The position numbers were made by a program, and so were the translations under genes. Under the pieces are notes generated by a model. The model did not search any database. It worked only from the letters and a program-made list of their open reading frames with translations, and was not told the origin of the DNA. A stretch of DNA of 12,363 nt from JBEATZ01 sp041178545 (lineage in GTDB: Bacteria; Planctomycetota; UBA1135; UBA2386). The stretch spans positions 1 to 12,363 of the forward strand of contig JBEGVB010000040.1 of NCBI GenBank assembly GCA_041178545.1. Reading direction: 5' to 3'. The stretch's first letter is position 1. Every line of letters begins with the position of its first letter. This document shows, one piece after another, positions 1 through 6,740 of this stretch.

Positions 1-740
1 CCGGCCGCGACGGCAAGCACCTCGCGGGGCCAGGAGGTGGCGAGCAGGCCCACGGTGAGCAGGCCGAGGACGACGATCCCCTTGGTGGTCTGCCAGCGGT
101 CGAACGGCTGGTCGGCGGTCACCGGTCCCTCGGTGGCGCGCTCCCACGTGCCGCGGTGGGCGCGGCACAGGATCCACCACGCGACCACGGTGCCGACCAC
201 GGCAACGGGTCCCCCGTCGACGAGGTACGCGCGGAAGGAGAGCTGCAGCTGCTGTCCGACCAGCATGTTCTGGGGGTTGCCGATCAGGGTGGCAGCCGAG
301 CCGATGTTGGACGCTGCAGCGAGCCCGAGCAGGAAGGGCACCGGGTCGAGCCCGCGGCGACGGCACACGTCCACGAGCACGGGCGCCACCGCGAGGCACA
401 CGACGTCGTTGGTCAGCAGCGCGGAGAGGAGCCCCGCGGTGGCCATCAACTCGAGCAGCAGTCGCTGGGGCGAGGTGGGGCGCTCGGCGAGCAGGCGCGT
501 CACGCGCGTGTAGAACCCGCCGAGCCGGAACTGGGCGGAAACCACCATGAGCCCCGCCAACAGGCCCACGGTGGGCACGTCGACGCTCTGCCACGCCTCG
601 GCGGTCCCGACCGCCCCGAATGCCACCAGGGCAATCGCACCCAGCAGCGCCACGCCCGTGCGGTCGATGCGCATGCCCGGCAGCCCGCCGAGGACCATGC
701 CTGCGTACACGAACACGAAGACGGCGAGGGTGAGGTCCAC
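1..740 (-). CDS. ArsB/NhaD/SLC13-type ion-transporter permease, N-terminal part (3' end outside window)
   Basis: This is the first 246 residues of a polytopic inner-membrane transporter; the family usually has about 400-430 residues, so roughly 40% lies beyond the left edge. The chosen start is GTG at 740, because the protein then opens with the usual first helix (VDLTLAVFVFVYAGMVLGGL) and a short PGMRIDRTG loop. ATG codons further in would remove that helix. Seen in the sequence: repeated hydrophobic segments, a TNDVVCLAVAP motif near residues 110-120 and an ASNIGSAATLIGNPQN motif near 143-158. These are the paired helix-break motifs of the ion transporter superfamily (arsenite permease ArsB, Na+/H+ antiporter NhaD, SLC13 dicarboxylate/sulfate carriers). 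Substrate cannot be told from the sequence; no arsenic-resistance genes are nearby. It is divergent from the YdeI-like gene at 816. Confidence 0.8.
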   Translation of the reverse strand, partial: MDLTLAVFVFVYAGMVLGGLPGMRIDRTGVALLGAIALVAFGAVGTAEAWQSVDVPTVGLLAGLMVVSAQFRLGGFYTRVTRLLAERPTSPQRLLLELMATAGLLSALLTNDVVCLAVAPVLVDVCRRRGLDPVPFLLGLAAASNIGSAATLIGNPQNMLVGQQLQLSFRAYLVDGGPVAVVGTVVAWWILCRAHRGTWERATEGPVTADQPFDRWQTTKGIVVLGLLTVGLLATSWPREVLAVAA

Positions 741-782
741 CGGTGCGCTTCGTACCCCGGCAGCACGACCGGTGCCACAGTT

Positions 783-798
783 GCGGCACCCGTGCCGC
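783..798. promoter_or_regulatory. Perfect inverted repeat in a divergent promoter gap (possible operator)
   Basis: GCGGCAC and GTGCCGC form 7-bp arms separated by CC. They lie in the 75-bp gap between the divergent transporter (start 740) and the YdeI-like gene (start 816). The symmetry and placement suit a dimeric regulator site. In DNA this GC-rich, a 7-bp palindrome can also occur by chance, so the role is inferred only. Confidence 0.3.
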
Positions 799-815
799 CT
801 GCACACGATGCGCCC

Positions 816-1409
816 ATGCCCAAGCTCGACCCGCGCATCGACGCCTACATCGCCAAGGCCCCTGCGTTCGCCCAGCCCGTGCTCGCCGAGCTGCGCAGCC
901 GCATCCATGCCGCGTGCCCCGAGGTCGAGGAGACCGTCAAGTGGGGCGCGCCAGCCTTCGTGTACCACGGCCCGCTCGCGGGGATGGCGGCATTCAAGGC
1001 CCACTGCGCCTTCGGTTTCTGGAAGAGCGAGTTGCTGCAGGCCGAGCAGGCGCAGTCGCGCGAGGCGTGGGGCAGCTTCGGCCGCATCACCGGCGTGGGG
1101 GACCTGCCCACGAAGGCGCGCTTCAAGGCGCTCGTGAAGCAGGCCATGGCCCTCAACGAGCAAGGCGTGAAGTCGCCACGCGGTGGCCGGGCCAAGCGCC
1201 CTGAGGCCCCCGTGCCCCCCGAACTCGCAGCTGCGCTGGCCCGGAATGCACGGGCCCGTGCCACCTTCGAGGGCTTTGCACCCAGCCACCGCCGCGAGTA
1301 CGTGCAGTGGATCGCGGAGGCCAAGAAGCACGAGACCCGCGCCCGGCGGGTTGCCCAGGCCGTCGAGTGGCTTGCCGAGGGCAAGCAGCGCAACTGGAAG
1401 TACCAGTGA
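816..1409 (+). CDS. DUF1801 / YdeI-OmdA family protein
   Basis: A 197-residue cytoplasmic protein without signal peptide or membrane segment. The N-terminal half (about residues 8-110) matches the DUF1801 fold, with the characteristic EVEETVKWGAPAFVY stretch near 36-50 and an AHCAFGFW strand near 62-69. The C-terminal part (about 132-190) matches the OmdA/YdeI domain, with NARARATFEGFAPSHRREYV and a terminal KQRNWKY. Both domains together are the usual architecture of the YdeI/OmpD-associated family. Members have been linked to envelope stress or peptide protection in enterobacteria, but no reaction is established. ATG 816 was chosen because the family starts just before this point. The same frame stays open upstream, but that stretch overlaps the divergent transporter and codes for low-complexity residues. 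The downstream protease starts 80 bp later and need not be co-transcribed. Confidence 0.85.
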   Translation: MPKLDPRIDAYIAKAPAFAQPVLAELRSRIHAACPEVEETVKWGAPAFVYHGPLAGMAAFKAHCAFGFWKSELLQAEQAQSREAWGSFGRITGVGDLPTKARFKALVKQAMALNEQGVKSPRGGRAKRPEAPVPPELAAALARNARARATFEGFAPSHRREYVQWIAEAKKHETRARRVAQAVEWLAEGKQRNWKYQ

Positions 1410-1464
1410 CCACGGCGGGTGGGGGCGAGGGTCCCAGCCCCTCCGCAGGCGCGGCATCCGCAGC

Positions 1465-1470
1465 TATCCT
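1465..1470 (+). promoter_or_regulatory. Possible -10 element upstream of the M43 protease
   Basis: TATCCT, in the context GCTATCCTGCT, ends 19 bases before the ATG at 1490. Similar GCTAnnnT words precede other genes in this window. No convincing -35 hexamer is visible, so this is a weak call. Confidence 0.2.
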
Positions 1471-1489
1471 GCTGCCGAAGCTCACCGCC

Positions 1490-2812
1490 ATGCGCCCTGT
1501 AGCCCTAGCCGCCAGCCTGTTCTCCCTTGCCGCCCTCGCGGCTGCCCAACAGCACGGACCCGTGCTCGACCCGGCGGCGCTGGTCCCCGGCACCACGGTG
1601 CACCGGTGCGGCACCCCCTCGGTGGTGGCGGACGCAGGCATCGACAACCCCGACTGCGACGCAACGCGCACCAACCCGACCGCGGCCTACGCACCGGGCA
1701 CCGTGTGGCGGATCCCGGTGGTGGTGCACGTGATCCAGAACACCAGTGGCCAAGGTGCGCTCACGGATGCCCTGGTCCAGAGCCAGATCGCGATCCTCAA
1801 CGAGGACTTCCGTGCGCTGCCGGGCACGCCCGGCGCCGGCGGGTTCGACACCCGCATCGAGTTCTTCCTCGCGACCACGTCGCCCACCGGTTCTGCCACG
1901 ACGGGCATCGTGCGCTACACGAACAACACGTGGTTCACCGACAGCGGGAGCTACTGGAACACGATCGCGTGGAACCCGCAGCGCTACATGAACATCTACA
2001 CCAACAGTGCAGGTGGCGGTGGCGTGCTCGGGTACGTGCCCACCCTGCCCCAGAACGGCGTCGCCGGCACCACTGCGGACCGCATCGTCATCCTGTGGAG
2101 CGCCTTCGGCCGCAACGCACTGGGCGGCCCTCCCTTCAACCAGGGCCGCACCTGCACCCACGAGGTCGGCCACTACCTGGGCCTGTACCACACGTTCCAG
2201 GGCGGCTGCGGCACGACGTCGTGCTACACGACGGGCGACACGATCTGTGACACCAGTGCCGAGGCCAACCCGCGCTTCGGCTGCCCGACCGGCGCCACCA
2301 GCTGCGGCACGCCCGACCCCTATCGCAACTTCATGGACTACACGGACGACACCTGCATGACGACCGGGTTCACGTCCGAGCAGGCACGCCGCATGCGCTG
2401 CACCCTGCAGTCCTACCGGCCGCAGCTCTACCAGCTGGGTGGCCAGCCCGCCTCGGCCGCGATCCGCCCGGGCGCAGGAAACCTCAACGACAAGTACACC
2501 TGCACCGCGCCGCGCATCGGCCAGTCGGTGTCCGCGAGCGTGCTCACCTTCGGTACCGGCGCCACGGCAGCTGCCGTCTACGGCTACTTGGCCGCGGCGA
2601 CCGTTCCCTACAACGGCTACACGATTCTCGTCGACACCAACTCGCCGCAACTGCTGCAGCTGCCCATCACCTTCAACAGCCTCGTGTGCAGCTGGAGCTT
2701 TGCGATCCCCAACAACAGCGCGCTCAACGGCCTGCCCGTGAAGACACAAGGCGTGCTGCTGGGCTCGACGCTCGCCCTCACCAATGCCGTCGACCTCGTG
2801 ATCGGCTCGTGA
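1490..2812 (+). CDS. Secreted pappalysin-like zinc metalloprotease (peptidase family M43)
   Basis: A 440-residue exported protein. Residues 1-19 (MRPVALAASLFSLAALAAA) are a Sec signal peptide, which fixes the start at ATG 1490. The M43 catalytic domain spans roughly 75-325. The extended zinc motif HEVGHYLGLYH is at 224-234 (His224, Glu225, His228, His234), and the metzincin Met-turn lies in NFMDY with Met282. Cysteines around CDTS, FGCPT, SCGTP and DDTCMT fit the disulfide-rich loop between motif and Met-turn in this family. All catalytic residues are present, so the enzyme is predicted active outside the cytoplasm. From about 350 follows a C-terminal beta domain ending GSTLALTNAVDLVIGS, of the kind seen at the end of many planctomycete secreted proteins. 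The last 64 bases of the gene are part of a direct repeat found again at 4646. It converges on the propeller gene. Its natural substrate is unknown. Confidence 0.9.
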   Translation: MRPVALAASLFSLAALAAAQQHGPVLDPAALVPGTTVHRCGTPSVVADAGIDNPDCDATRTNPTAAYAPGTVWRIPVVVHVIQNTSGQGALTDALVQSQIAILNEDFRALPGTPGAGGFDTRIEFFLATTSPTGSATTGIVRYTNNTWFTDSGSYWNTIAWNPQRYMNIYTNSAGGGGVLGYVPTLPQNGVAGTTADRIVILWSAFGRNALGGPPFNQGRTCTHEVGHYLGLYHTFQGGCGTTSCYTTGDTICDTSAEANPRFGCPTGATSCGTPDPYRNFMDYTDDTCMTTGFTSEQARRMRCTLQSYRPQLYQLGGQPASAAIRPGAGNLNDKYTCTAPRIGQSVSASVLTFGTGATAAAVYGYLAAATVPYNGYTILVDTNSPQLLQLPITFNSLVCSWSFAIPNNSALNGLPVKTQGVLLGSTLALTNAVDLVIGS

Positions 2813-2880
2813 GCCGATGGATGCCGGTCCGTGCCGGTGGCCGTGGTGGTGGTGGTCGCAGCGGTTCCTGGGCACGTTGA
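2749..2880. repeat. Direct repeat copy A: duplicated protease/permease convergent junction
   Basis: Positions 2749-2856 align without gaps to 4646-4753 (offset 1897) with about 9 mismatches in 108. Positions 2857-2880 align to 4790-4813 with about 5 mismatches in 24. Copy A lacks 36 bases (4754-4789 in copy B), equal to 12 His-rich codons of the permease tail. Similarity stops abruptly at both edges. Copy A holds the true 3' end of the M43 gene plus a decayed permease 3' end. Confidence 0.85.
2831..2875 (-). pseudogene. Relic of the His-rich C-terminus of the ZIP/efflux permease
   Basis: Read on the minus strand, these 15 codons give VPRNRCDHHHHGHRH. The intact permease at 4725-6659 ends VPKDCCDHDHG...HHHHHGHRH followed by TGA. 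In the relic the stop codon has become GGA (2828-2830), 12 His-rich codons are missing, and nothing like the rest of the permease lies upstream. It is a non-functional gene end left by the junction duplication. Confidence 0.75.
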
Positions 2881-3089
2881 ACGCCGCGGACGTTCGTCCA
2901 AGGCCGTCCACCTTTGGCCCAGCCACGTCGCTGCCGTGGCATCTCAGATTGCCCTGACCAACGTTGCATCGATGGTGGGGCAGTGGTGCCCGGGAGCCGG
3001 TCCCTGCCCGTTGGACTCGTGGCACGGGCACACCGACCGTGCGGTGCATCGGAGGCAGGCCGTGATCCTGTCATCCCGTGCGCAGCCCG
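2881..3089. other. Intergenic stretch with no recognised gene
   Basis: This 209-bp segment separates repeat copy A from the 3' end of the propeller gene. No coding potential with family resemblance was seen on either strand. A small inverted repeat (GCACGG 3022-3027 with CCGTGC 3037-3042) could form a weak hairpin. It has no T-tract, so a terminator is not claimed. Confidence 0.5.
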
Positions 3090-4469
3090 CTACCCAATCA
3101 CCGTCGCGGATGCTGCATTCGTCACCACTGCACCGAATGCGTTTGCAGTGGCGTCCAGGGCCAGTGCCTGGAGGAAGACGGTTGTGCCGACCAGCGCAGA
3201 CTGCGCGGGTACGGGAATCGACCACGGGGCGGTTCCAGCCCCTGCGGGCAAGAAGGTGGCAACGTCCACCGAGACGAACTGCGTGCACCCGGGCATCCCG
3301 AGGGTCCCGAGGTCCGCAGGCAGTGGCACGCCACCCCACGTCGAACTGCTGAGCCCAAGGGCTCCCATCGCCGCTGCGGCCGACGCAGGCAGGTTCTGGA
3401 GCGTCAACTGGAGCGTGCTGCCGAGGCGCGGCACCGATCCTTGGGATGCGTGCAGTTCGGGGGTCCCGCCCGCACCAGGGCATCCCGTGCCGAACTCGAG
3501 GAACGGCAACTTGCTGATCGGGAAGCGGAACACGCCCTGGGTGTTGGTCGCCACGACCAGGTGGCCCTGGTGGATCTCGAGGTCAAAGATCTCCAGGTTG
3601 CCCAGCCCCACGTTGATCGAGGTCCAGTGGTCCCCGTTGTCCACCGAGTAGAAGACGCCAGCGCCGAAAGCGCCGGCGACCACCAGACTGTTGTCACTGG
3701 CGAAGCCGCGGTAGGAGTTCACGGGCAACCCACCGCCGAGCAGCGTCCAACTGGCACCCTGGTCGAGGGAGCGGAAGACACCGGTACCGATCTGGCCGCC
3801 GGCGAAGAGGGTGTTCCCCTTGGCCTCGATGGCGCGGAAGGTGGTCGAGGTGAGGCCGTTGTTGGCTGCCACCCAAGTCGCACCAAGGTTGGTGCTCTTG
3901 TAGATCCCGGACGAGTTGGTCCCGACGAACAACGTCCCGCCGATCGCGGTGATGCAGCGGACATCGATGCCGGCAAGGCCTGCTGCAACCCAACTGTCGC
4001 CCTGGTTGCTCGACCGGAACACCCCGACAGGACCAACCATGAACAGGTTGGACTGCGTCTGCAGGATGCCGCTGCTCAGCAGGTTGGTGAGGCCGGAGCT
4101 CTTTGCAACCCAGGTCGCTCCGTTGTCCGCGCTCCGGAAGACTCCTTGGCTCGTGCAGGTGTAGACGTAGCTGGCGTCCGACGCGAAGCCGCGCGTCGGC
4201 CCAACGGCGTTGTTGCCGGTGTTGGAGAATGCAAACGAAGCCGCGCCGTCGGTCGATCGATAGGCGCCGGTCGCACCACCCGCGAAGCAGAACGCCCCGC
4301 GTGACAGCAGCGCTTGCATGTTGAGCGCCGTGGTGCCGGCGGCTGGTTGCCACTGGGCAGTTGCGGTGTCCCCGACCAGCAACGCGCCAAGGAATGCTGC
4401 ATGGGCGAGGCCACGCGTTCCCGCAACCCGGCACGCAGCACCAAGAACGAGGCCTCGCATGGTGCTCAT
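3090..4469 (-). CDS. Secreted Asp-box (BNR/YCF48-like) beta-propeller protein with planctomycete C-terminal domain
   Basis: A 459-residue exported protein, predicted to act outside the cytoplasm; function unknown. The N-terminus (MSTMRGLVLGAACRVAG, hydrophobic core, then ATAQW) reads as a signal peptide of about 39 residues. ATG 4469 is preferred; the ATG three codons further in (4460) is equally possible, and further upstream codons add a non-signal-like tail. Residues about 40-320 hold repeated propeller blades, each with an Asp-box-like turn: STDGAASF, SADNGATW, SSNQGDSW, STNLGATW, SLDQGASW and SVDNGDHW. Six are clear, and a further degenerate blade (GVFRFPIS) follows. From about residue 324 comes the domain beginning LEFGTGCPGAGG and ending AVVTNAASATVIG, related to the C-terminus of the M43 protease. 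Neither sialidase nor glycosidase catalytic residues were recognised, so a binding or adhesive role is more likely than catalysis. The gene lies between two copies of a direct repeat, suggesting recent arrival. Confidence 0.85.
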   Translation of the reverse strand: MSTMRGLVLGAACRVAGTRGLAHAAFLGALLVGDTATAQWQPAAGTTALNMQALLSRGAFCFAGGATGAYRSTDGAASFAFSNTGNNAVGPTRGFASDASYVYTCTSQGVFRSADNGATWVAKSSGLTNLLSSGILQTQSNLFMVGPVGVFRSSNQGDSWVAAGLAGIDVRCITAIGGTLFVGTNSSGIYKSTNLGATWVAANNGLTSTTFRAIEAKGNTLFAGGQIGTGVFRSLDQGASWTLLGGGLPVNSYRGFASDNSLVVAGAFGAGVFYSVDNGDHWTSINVGLGNLEIFDLEIHQGHLVVATNTQGVFRFPISKLPFLEFGTGCPGAGGTPELHASQGSVPRLGSTLQLTLQNLPASAAAAMGALGLSSSTWGGVPLPADLGTLGMPGCTQFVSVDVATFLPAGAGTAPWSIPVPAQSALVGTTVFLQALALDATANAFGAVVTNAASATVIG

Positions 4470-4645
4470 GACCAACGAGCATACCATTGGAACGAGAGGG
4501 GGACGTCCGGGCGGGCTGCTGCGATCCATCTGCACCCCCGAACCACCCTGTGCCGGTACGTGCGTGGTACCTCATCCCGCACCCGTCGCGGCGCAAGGCC
4601 GGTGGTTCACGGCACGCAAGACCTCAGGTTGCCTCGACGTATTCG

Positions 4646-4813
4646 AGGCGTGCCGCTGGGCTCGACGCTCGCGCTCACCAATGCCGCCGACCTCGTGATC
4701 GGCACGTGAGCCACTCGAAGCCGGTCAGTGCCGGTGGCCGTGGTGGTGGTGGTGACCGTGTGCGTGCCCGTGGTCCCCGTGGTCGTGGTCGCAACAGTCC
4801 TTGGGCACGGTGA
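4646..4813. repeat. Direct repeat copy B: duplicated protease/permease convergent junction
   Basis: Partner of 2749-2880; see the alignment there. Copy B carries the intact 3' end of the permease gene (stop at 4725-4727 on the minus strand) and a 64-base relic of an M43-type gene end. The 36 extra bases at 4754-4789 encode His-rich codons. The 1.77 kb between the copies contains only the propeller gene and its flanks. Confidence 0.85.
4647..4709 (+). pseudogene. Relic of an M43-protease-type C-terminus
   Basis: Codons 4647-4709 read GVPLGSTLALTNAADLVIGT and stop. They match the last 20 residues of the M43 protease (GVLLGSTLALTNAVDLVIGS), including the stop position. The frame upstream (about 4470-4646) has no resemblance to the protease or to the beta domain, so this is a 3' fragment without a gene. 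Together with the flanking 4470-4646 stretch, in which nothing else is recognised, it makes up the gap between the propeller and permease genes. Confidence 0.75.
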
Positions 4814-6659
4814 TGACCGGTGCGCAGCAGTCCATGGCAGGGCTCGCACCGGGCTCGAGGTTGGCGGGGGACTCGTAGAGCCGCTCGAGGAACGGGCGCA
4901 CGCCCTGGCGCAGCAGGGACACGAGGAAGACCGCCGAGAGCGCGGTGAGGCACACCCACTGCAGCGTGGAGCCGTGGTGGTGCTCGGCCAGGAAGGCAGG
5001 GGCCGTGGGGGAGGCGAGCAGCGCGTTGGCGCCGTAGCCGAGCAGCACCGCGCCGAGGAACATGGCGGCCGCGAATCCGACCGCGACCTTGCGGCCGTGC
5101 AACCGGTCCAGCATGCCGAACGTCGTCAGGTTGGTGGCAGGGCCCGTGAGCAGCAGGGCGAGTGCCGCGCCCGGTGACACGCCCTGTGCGAGCAGGATCG
5201 CTGCCAGCGGCGTGCTGCCGGTGGCGCACACGTACAGCGGCAGGCCGAGCAGTGCGGCCAGCGGCACGTCGAGCCCTGCGGGCATCTGGCGGATCCAGTC
5301 CTTGTCGATGTAGGGGATGAGCAGCGCCGAGAGCAGCAATCCCATCAGGATCCACGTTGCAGTGTTGTCCACTGCCGGGCCGTAGCCGAACCGCACGGCT
5401 CCGAGGAGACGCGCGCCGAGGGACTCGCGCGGCGGCTCGTCGGCACCGGACTCGGTGACGGTGGCAGTGTCCGCCGCGAGGGCGGGACGGGCGAGGCGTG
5501 CCACCAGCATGCCCACGGCGAGGGCGAGCAGTGCGGCCATGACCACGCGACCGAGGGCGAACTCGGGCCCCATGAGCTGCCACGTGAGCACCACGGCTGC
5601 GATCTCCAGCTCCGGCGTGGCGATGAGGAAGGCGATGGCCGCGGCCAGCGAGGCGCCCTGGCGGATCATCTCGCGGTAGAGGGGGACGACGCCGCACGAG
5701 CACACGGGCAGCGGCAGGCCGATGGCGACGCCCTTCAGTGCCTGCGCGAGGTTCGAACCCCTCGAGACGCTGCGCATCCAGCCCTTGGGCAGGAAGGCGT
5801 TGGAGAGGCCCACCAGCAGGTAGGCGAGCAGGAGGGCGGGCGCCGACTCCAGCGCAAGGGCGAGGAAAGTGGCGAACGGGCCGTGCGCGTGGTCGTGGCC
5901 GGCATGGGCGGGGTCGGTCTCCACCGTGGCGCCTGCAGGCAGGTGGATCACGCGCCAGAGCACGAACACGGCGGCTGCAGCACCCAGCACCGAGGCGAAG
6001 TGCCAGCGGCCCGCCGGGCGGTCCTTGGGTGCCGGGATGTGCGAGTGCAGCACCACGTGGAGCAGCGAGCCGCCGAGCAGCGCCTGCACCATGGCGAGCC
6101 CCTGGGTGGAGGACTCGGTGAACAGCTTGGGTGCCACGAAGAAGCCGAACGAGGTGGTGACCACCGACACGACGGTCACGAGGACCGCAGCGCGCACTCC
6201 CAACGTGCGCGGGATGATCCACCAGATGCCCAGGCCCTCGGGGATGCGGTGCAGGATCACTGCCCAAGCCAGCAGGACGTGGTCGTGCGTGTGCTCGTGG
6301 CCGTGGTCGTGCTCGGTGGCGCAAACATGCCCCAGTGAGAGTCCCATGCCGTCGAGGATGCTGTGGGCGGCGATGCCGAGCATCGCCAGCACCAGCACCG
6401 TGCGACGCATGCCCGTGCCGTGGTGGTGCAGGCCGCGTTCGGCCAGGGCCGGTGCGATGAAGCCGGCGAGCGCCAGCGGCAGCACGATCCACCCTGCCTG
6501 GCCTGCCGAGACCGGCAACAGGTGGAGCAACGCGAAGCCGCTGATGGCGATGACGCAGAACGAGTCGACTGCGACGGTCGCGGGGGCGTGGCGCCGCGCG
6601 AGCAGAACCAGCAGCGGCCCCAGGGCCAGGGCCAGGAAGCTCAGCAGGAGCAGGTTCAA
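4725..6659 (-). CDS. ZIP-like / SO_0444-family (ArsP-like) metal permease fusion with His-rich tail
   Basis: A 644-residue polytopic inner-membrane protein joining two transporter families. Residues 1-240 look like a ZIP (ZRT/IRT-like) domain: HSILDG at 99-104 and HRIPEG at 137-142 are the paired metal-site helices, with a His-rich loop HDHGHEHTHDH (117-127) between them. Residues about 260-590 look like the SO_0444 copper/zinc efflux permease family (ArsP/DUF318 superfamily): LPLPVCSCGVVPLY at 315-328, FLIATPELE at 344-352, LYVCATGSTPLAA at 475-487 and LLLTGPATN at 502-510. A His-rich linker (HAGHDHAHG) lies at 252-260. The tail has three cysteine-containing pairs or motifs (DCCAP, DCCDHDHG) and ends in a run of histidines, typical of metal-binding tails. 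SO_0444-type proteins are usually shorter, so the ZIP fusion is notable. Zn2+ or Cu+ is the likely substrate; direction of transport is not settled. It is divergent from the DUF2946-like gene, 81 bp away. Confidence 0.85.
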   Translation of the reverse strand: MNLLLLSFLALALGPLLVLLARRHAPATVAVDSFCVIAISGFALLHLLPVSAGQAGWIVLPLALAGFIAPALAERGLHHHGTGMRRTVLVLAMLGIAAHSILDGMGLSLGHVCATEHDHGHEHTHDHVLLAWAVILHRIPEGLGIWWIIPRTLGVRAAVLVTVVSVVTTSFGFFVAPKLFTESSTQGLAMVQALLGGSLLHVVLHSHIPAPKDRPAGRWHFASVLGAAAAVFVLWRVIHLPAGATVETDPAHAGHDHAHGPFATFLALALESAPALLLAYLLVGLSNAFLPKGWMRSVSRGSNLAQALKGVAIGLPLPVCSCGVVPLYREMIRQGASLAAAIAFLIATPELEIAAVVLTWQLMGPEFALGRVVMAALLALAVGMLVARLARPALAADTATVTESGADEPPRESLGARLLGAVRFGYGPAVDNTATWILMGLLLSALLIPYIDKDWIRQMPAGLDVPLAALLGLPLYVCATGSTPLAAILLAQGVSPGAALALLLTGPATNLTTFGMLDRLHGRKVAVGFAAAMFLGAVLLGYGANALLASPTAPAFLAEHHHGSTLQWVCLTALSAVFLVSLLRQGVRPFLERLYESPANLEPGASPAMDCCAPVITVPKDCCDHDHGDHGHAHGHHHHHGHRH

Positions 6660-6677
6660 GGGCGGAACATCTTGTGG

Positions 6678-6707
6678 TCCCCGTGCCCGGGGAGCAAGCC
6701 TTGCCCC
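6678..6707. promoter_or_regulatory. Adjacent inverted repeats in the divergent metal-gene promoter region
   Basis: The 81-bp gap between the permease (start 6659) and the DUF2946-like gene (start 6741) contains TCCCCG-TGCC-CGGGGA (6678-6693). Overlapping it is GCAAG-C-CTTGC (6694-6704), whose arms extend to GGG and CCC past one bulged A. A shared operator for a metal-responsive regulator would be expected here. The match to any known Zur, CsoR or MerR box is not evident. Confidence 0.3.
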
Positions 6708-6740
6708 GGTCCGGCGTCCGTCCTACCCTCCCCGCCCCTC

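Noticed and set aside
156..815. Open frame continuing upstream of the YdeI-like protein, which would give a 417-residue protein
   Set aside because: The extension is antisense to the well-supported transporter gene, has low-complexity composition (many Gly, His, Arg, Glu) and no family resemblance. The DUF1801 domain starts at ATG 816.
3022..3042. Small inverted repeat that might be a terminator between the protease and propeller genes
   Set aside because: The stem is only 6 bp with a 9-base loop and no T-run, so it is within chance expectation for this base composition.
1505..3049. Long open frame on the minus strand (514 codons) antisense to the M43 protease
   Set aside because: It mirrors the codon structure of the protease in GC-rich DNA and shows no recognisable domains; the plus-strand frame has a signal peptide, an intact zinc motif and a Met-turn. 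Only its short 2831-2875 part is meaningful, as a permease relic.
3078..4304. Long plus-strand open frame (408 codons) through the propeller gene
   Set aside because: It has shadow-type composition without motifs, while the opposite strand encodes six Asp-box repeats and a signal peptide.
4314..4709. Possible 131-codon plus-strand gene ending GVPLGSTLALTNAADLVIGT
   Set aside because: Only the last 20 codons resemble a protein; the upstream part is antisense to the propeller gene start or unrelated. It is better explained as a 3' gene relic within repeat copy B.
2749..4813. Insertion sequence or composite transposon
   Set aside because: The flanking repeats are direct gene-end copies rather than terminal inverted repeats, and no transposase or resolvase gene lies between them.
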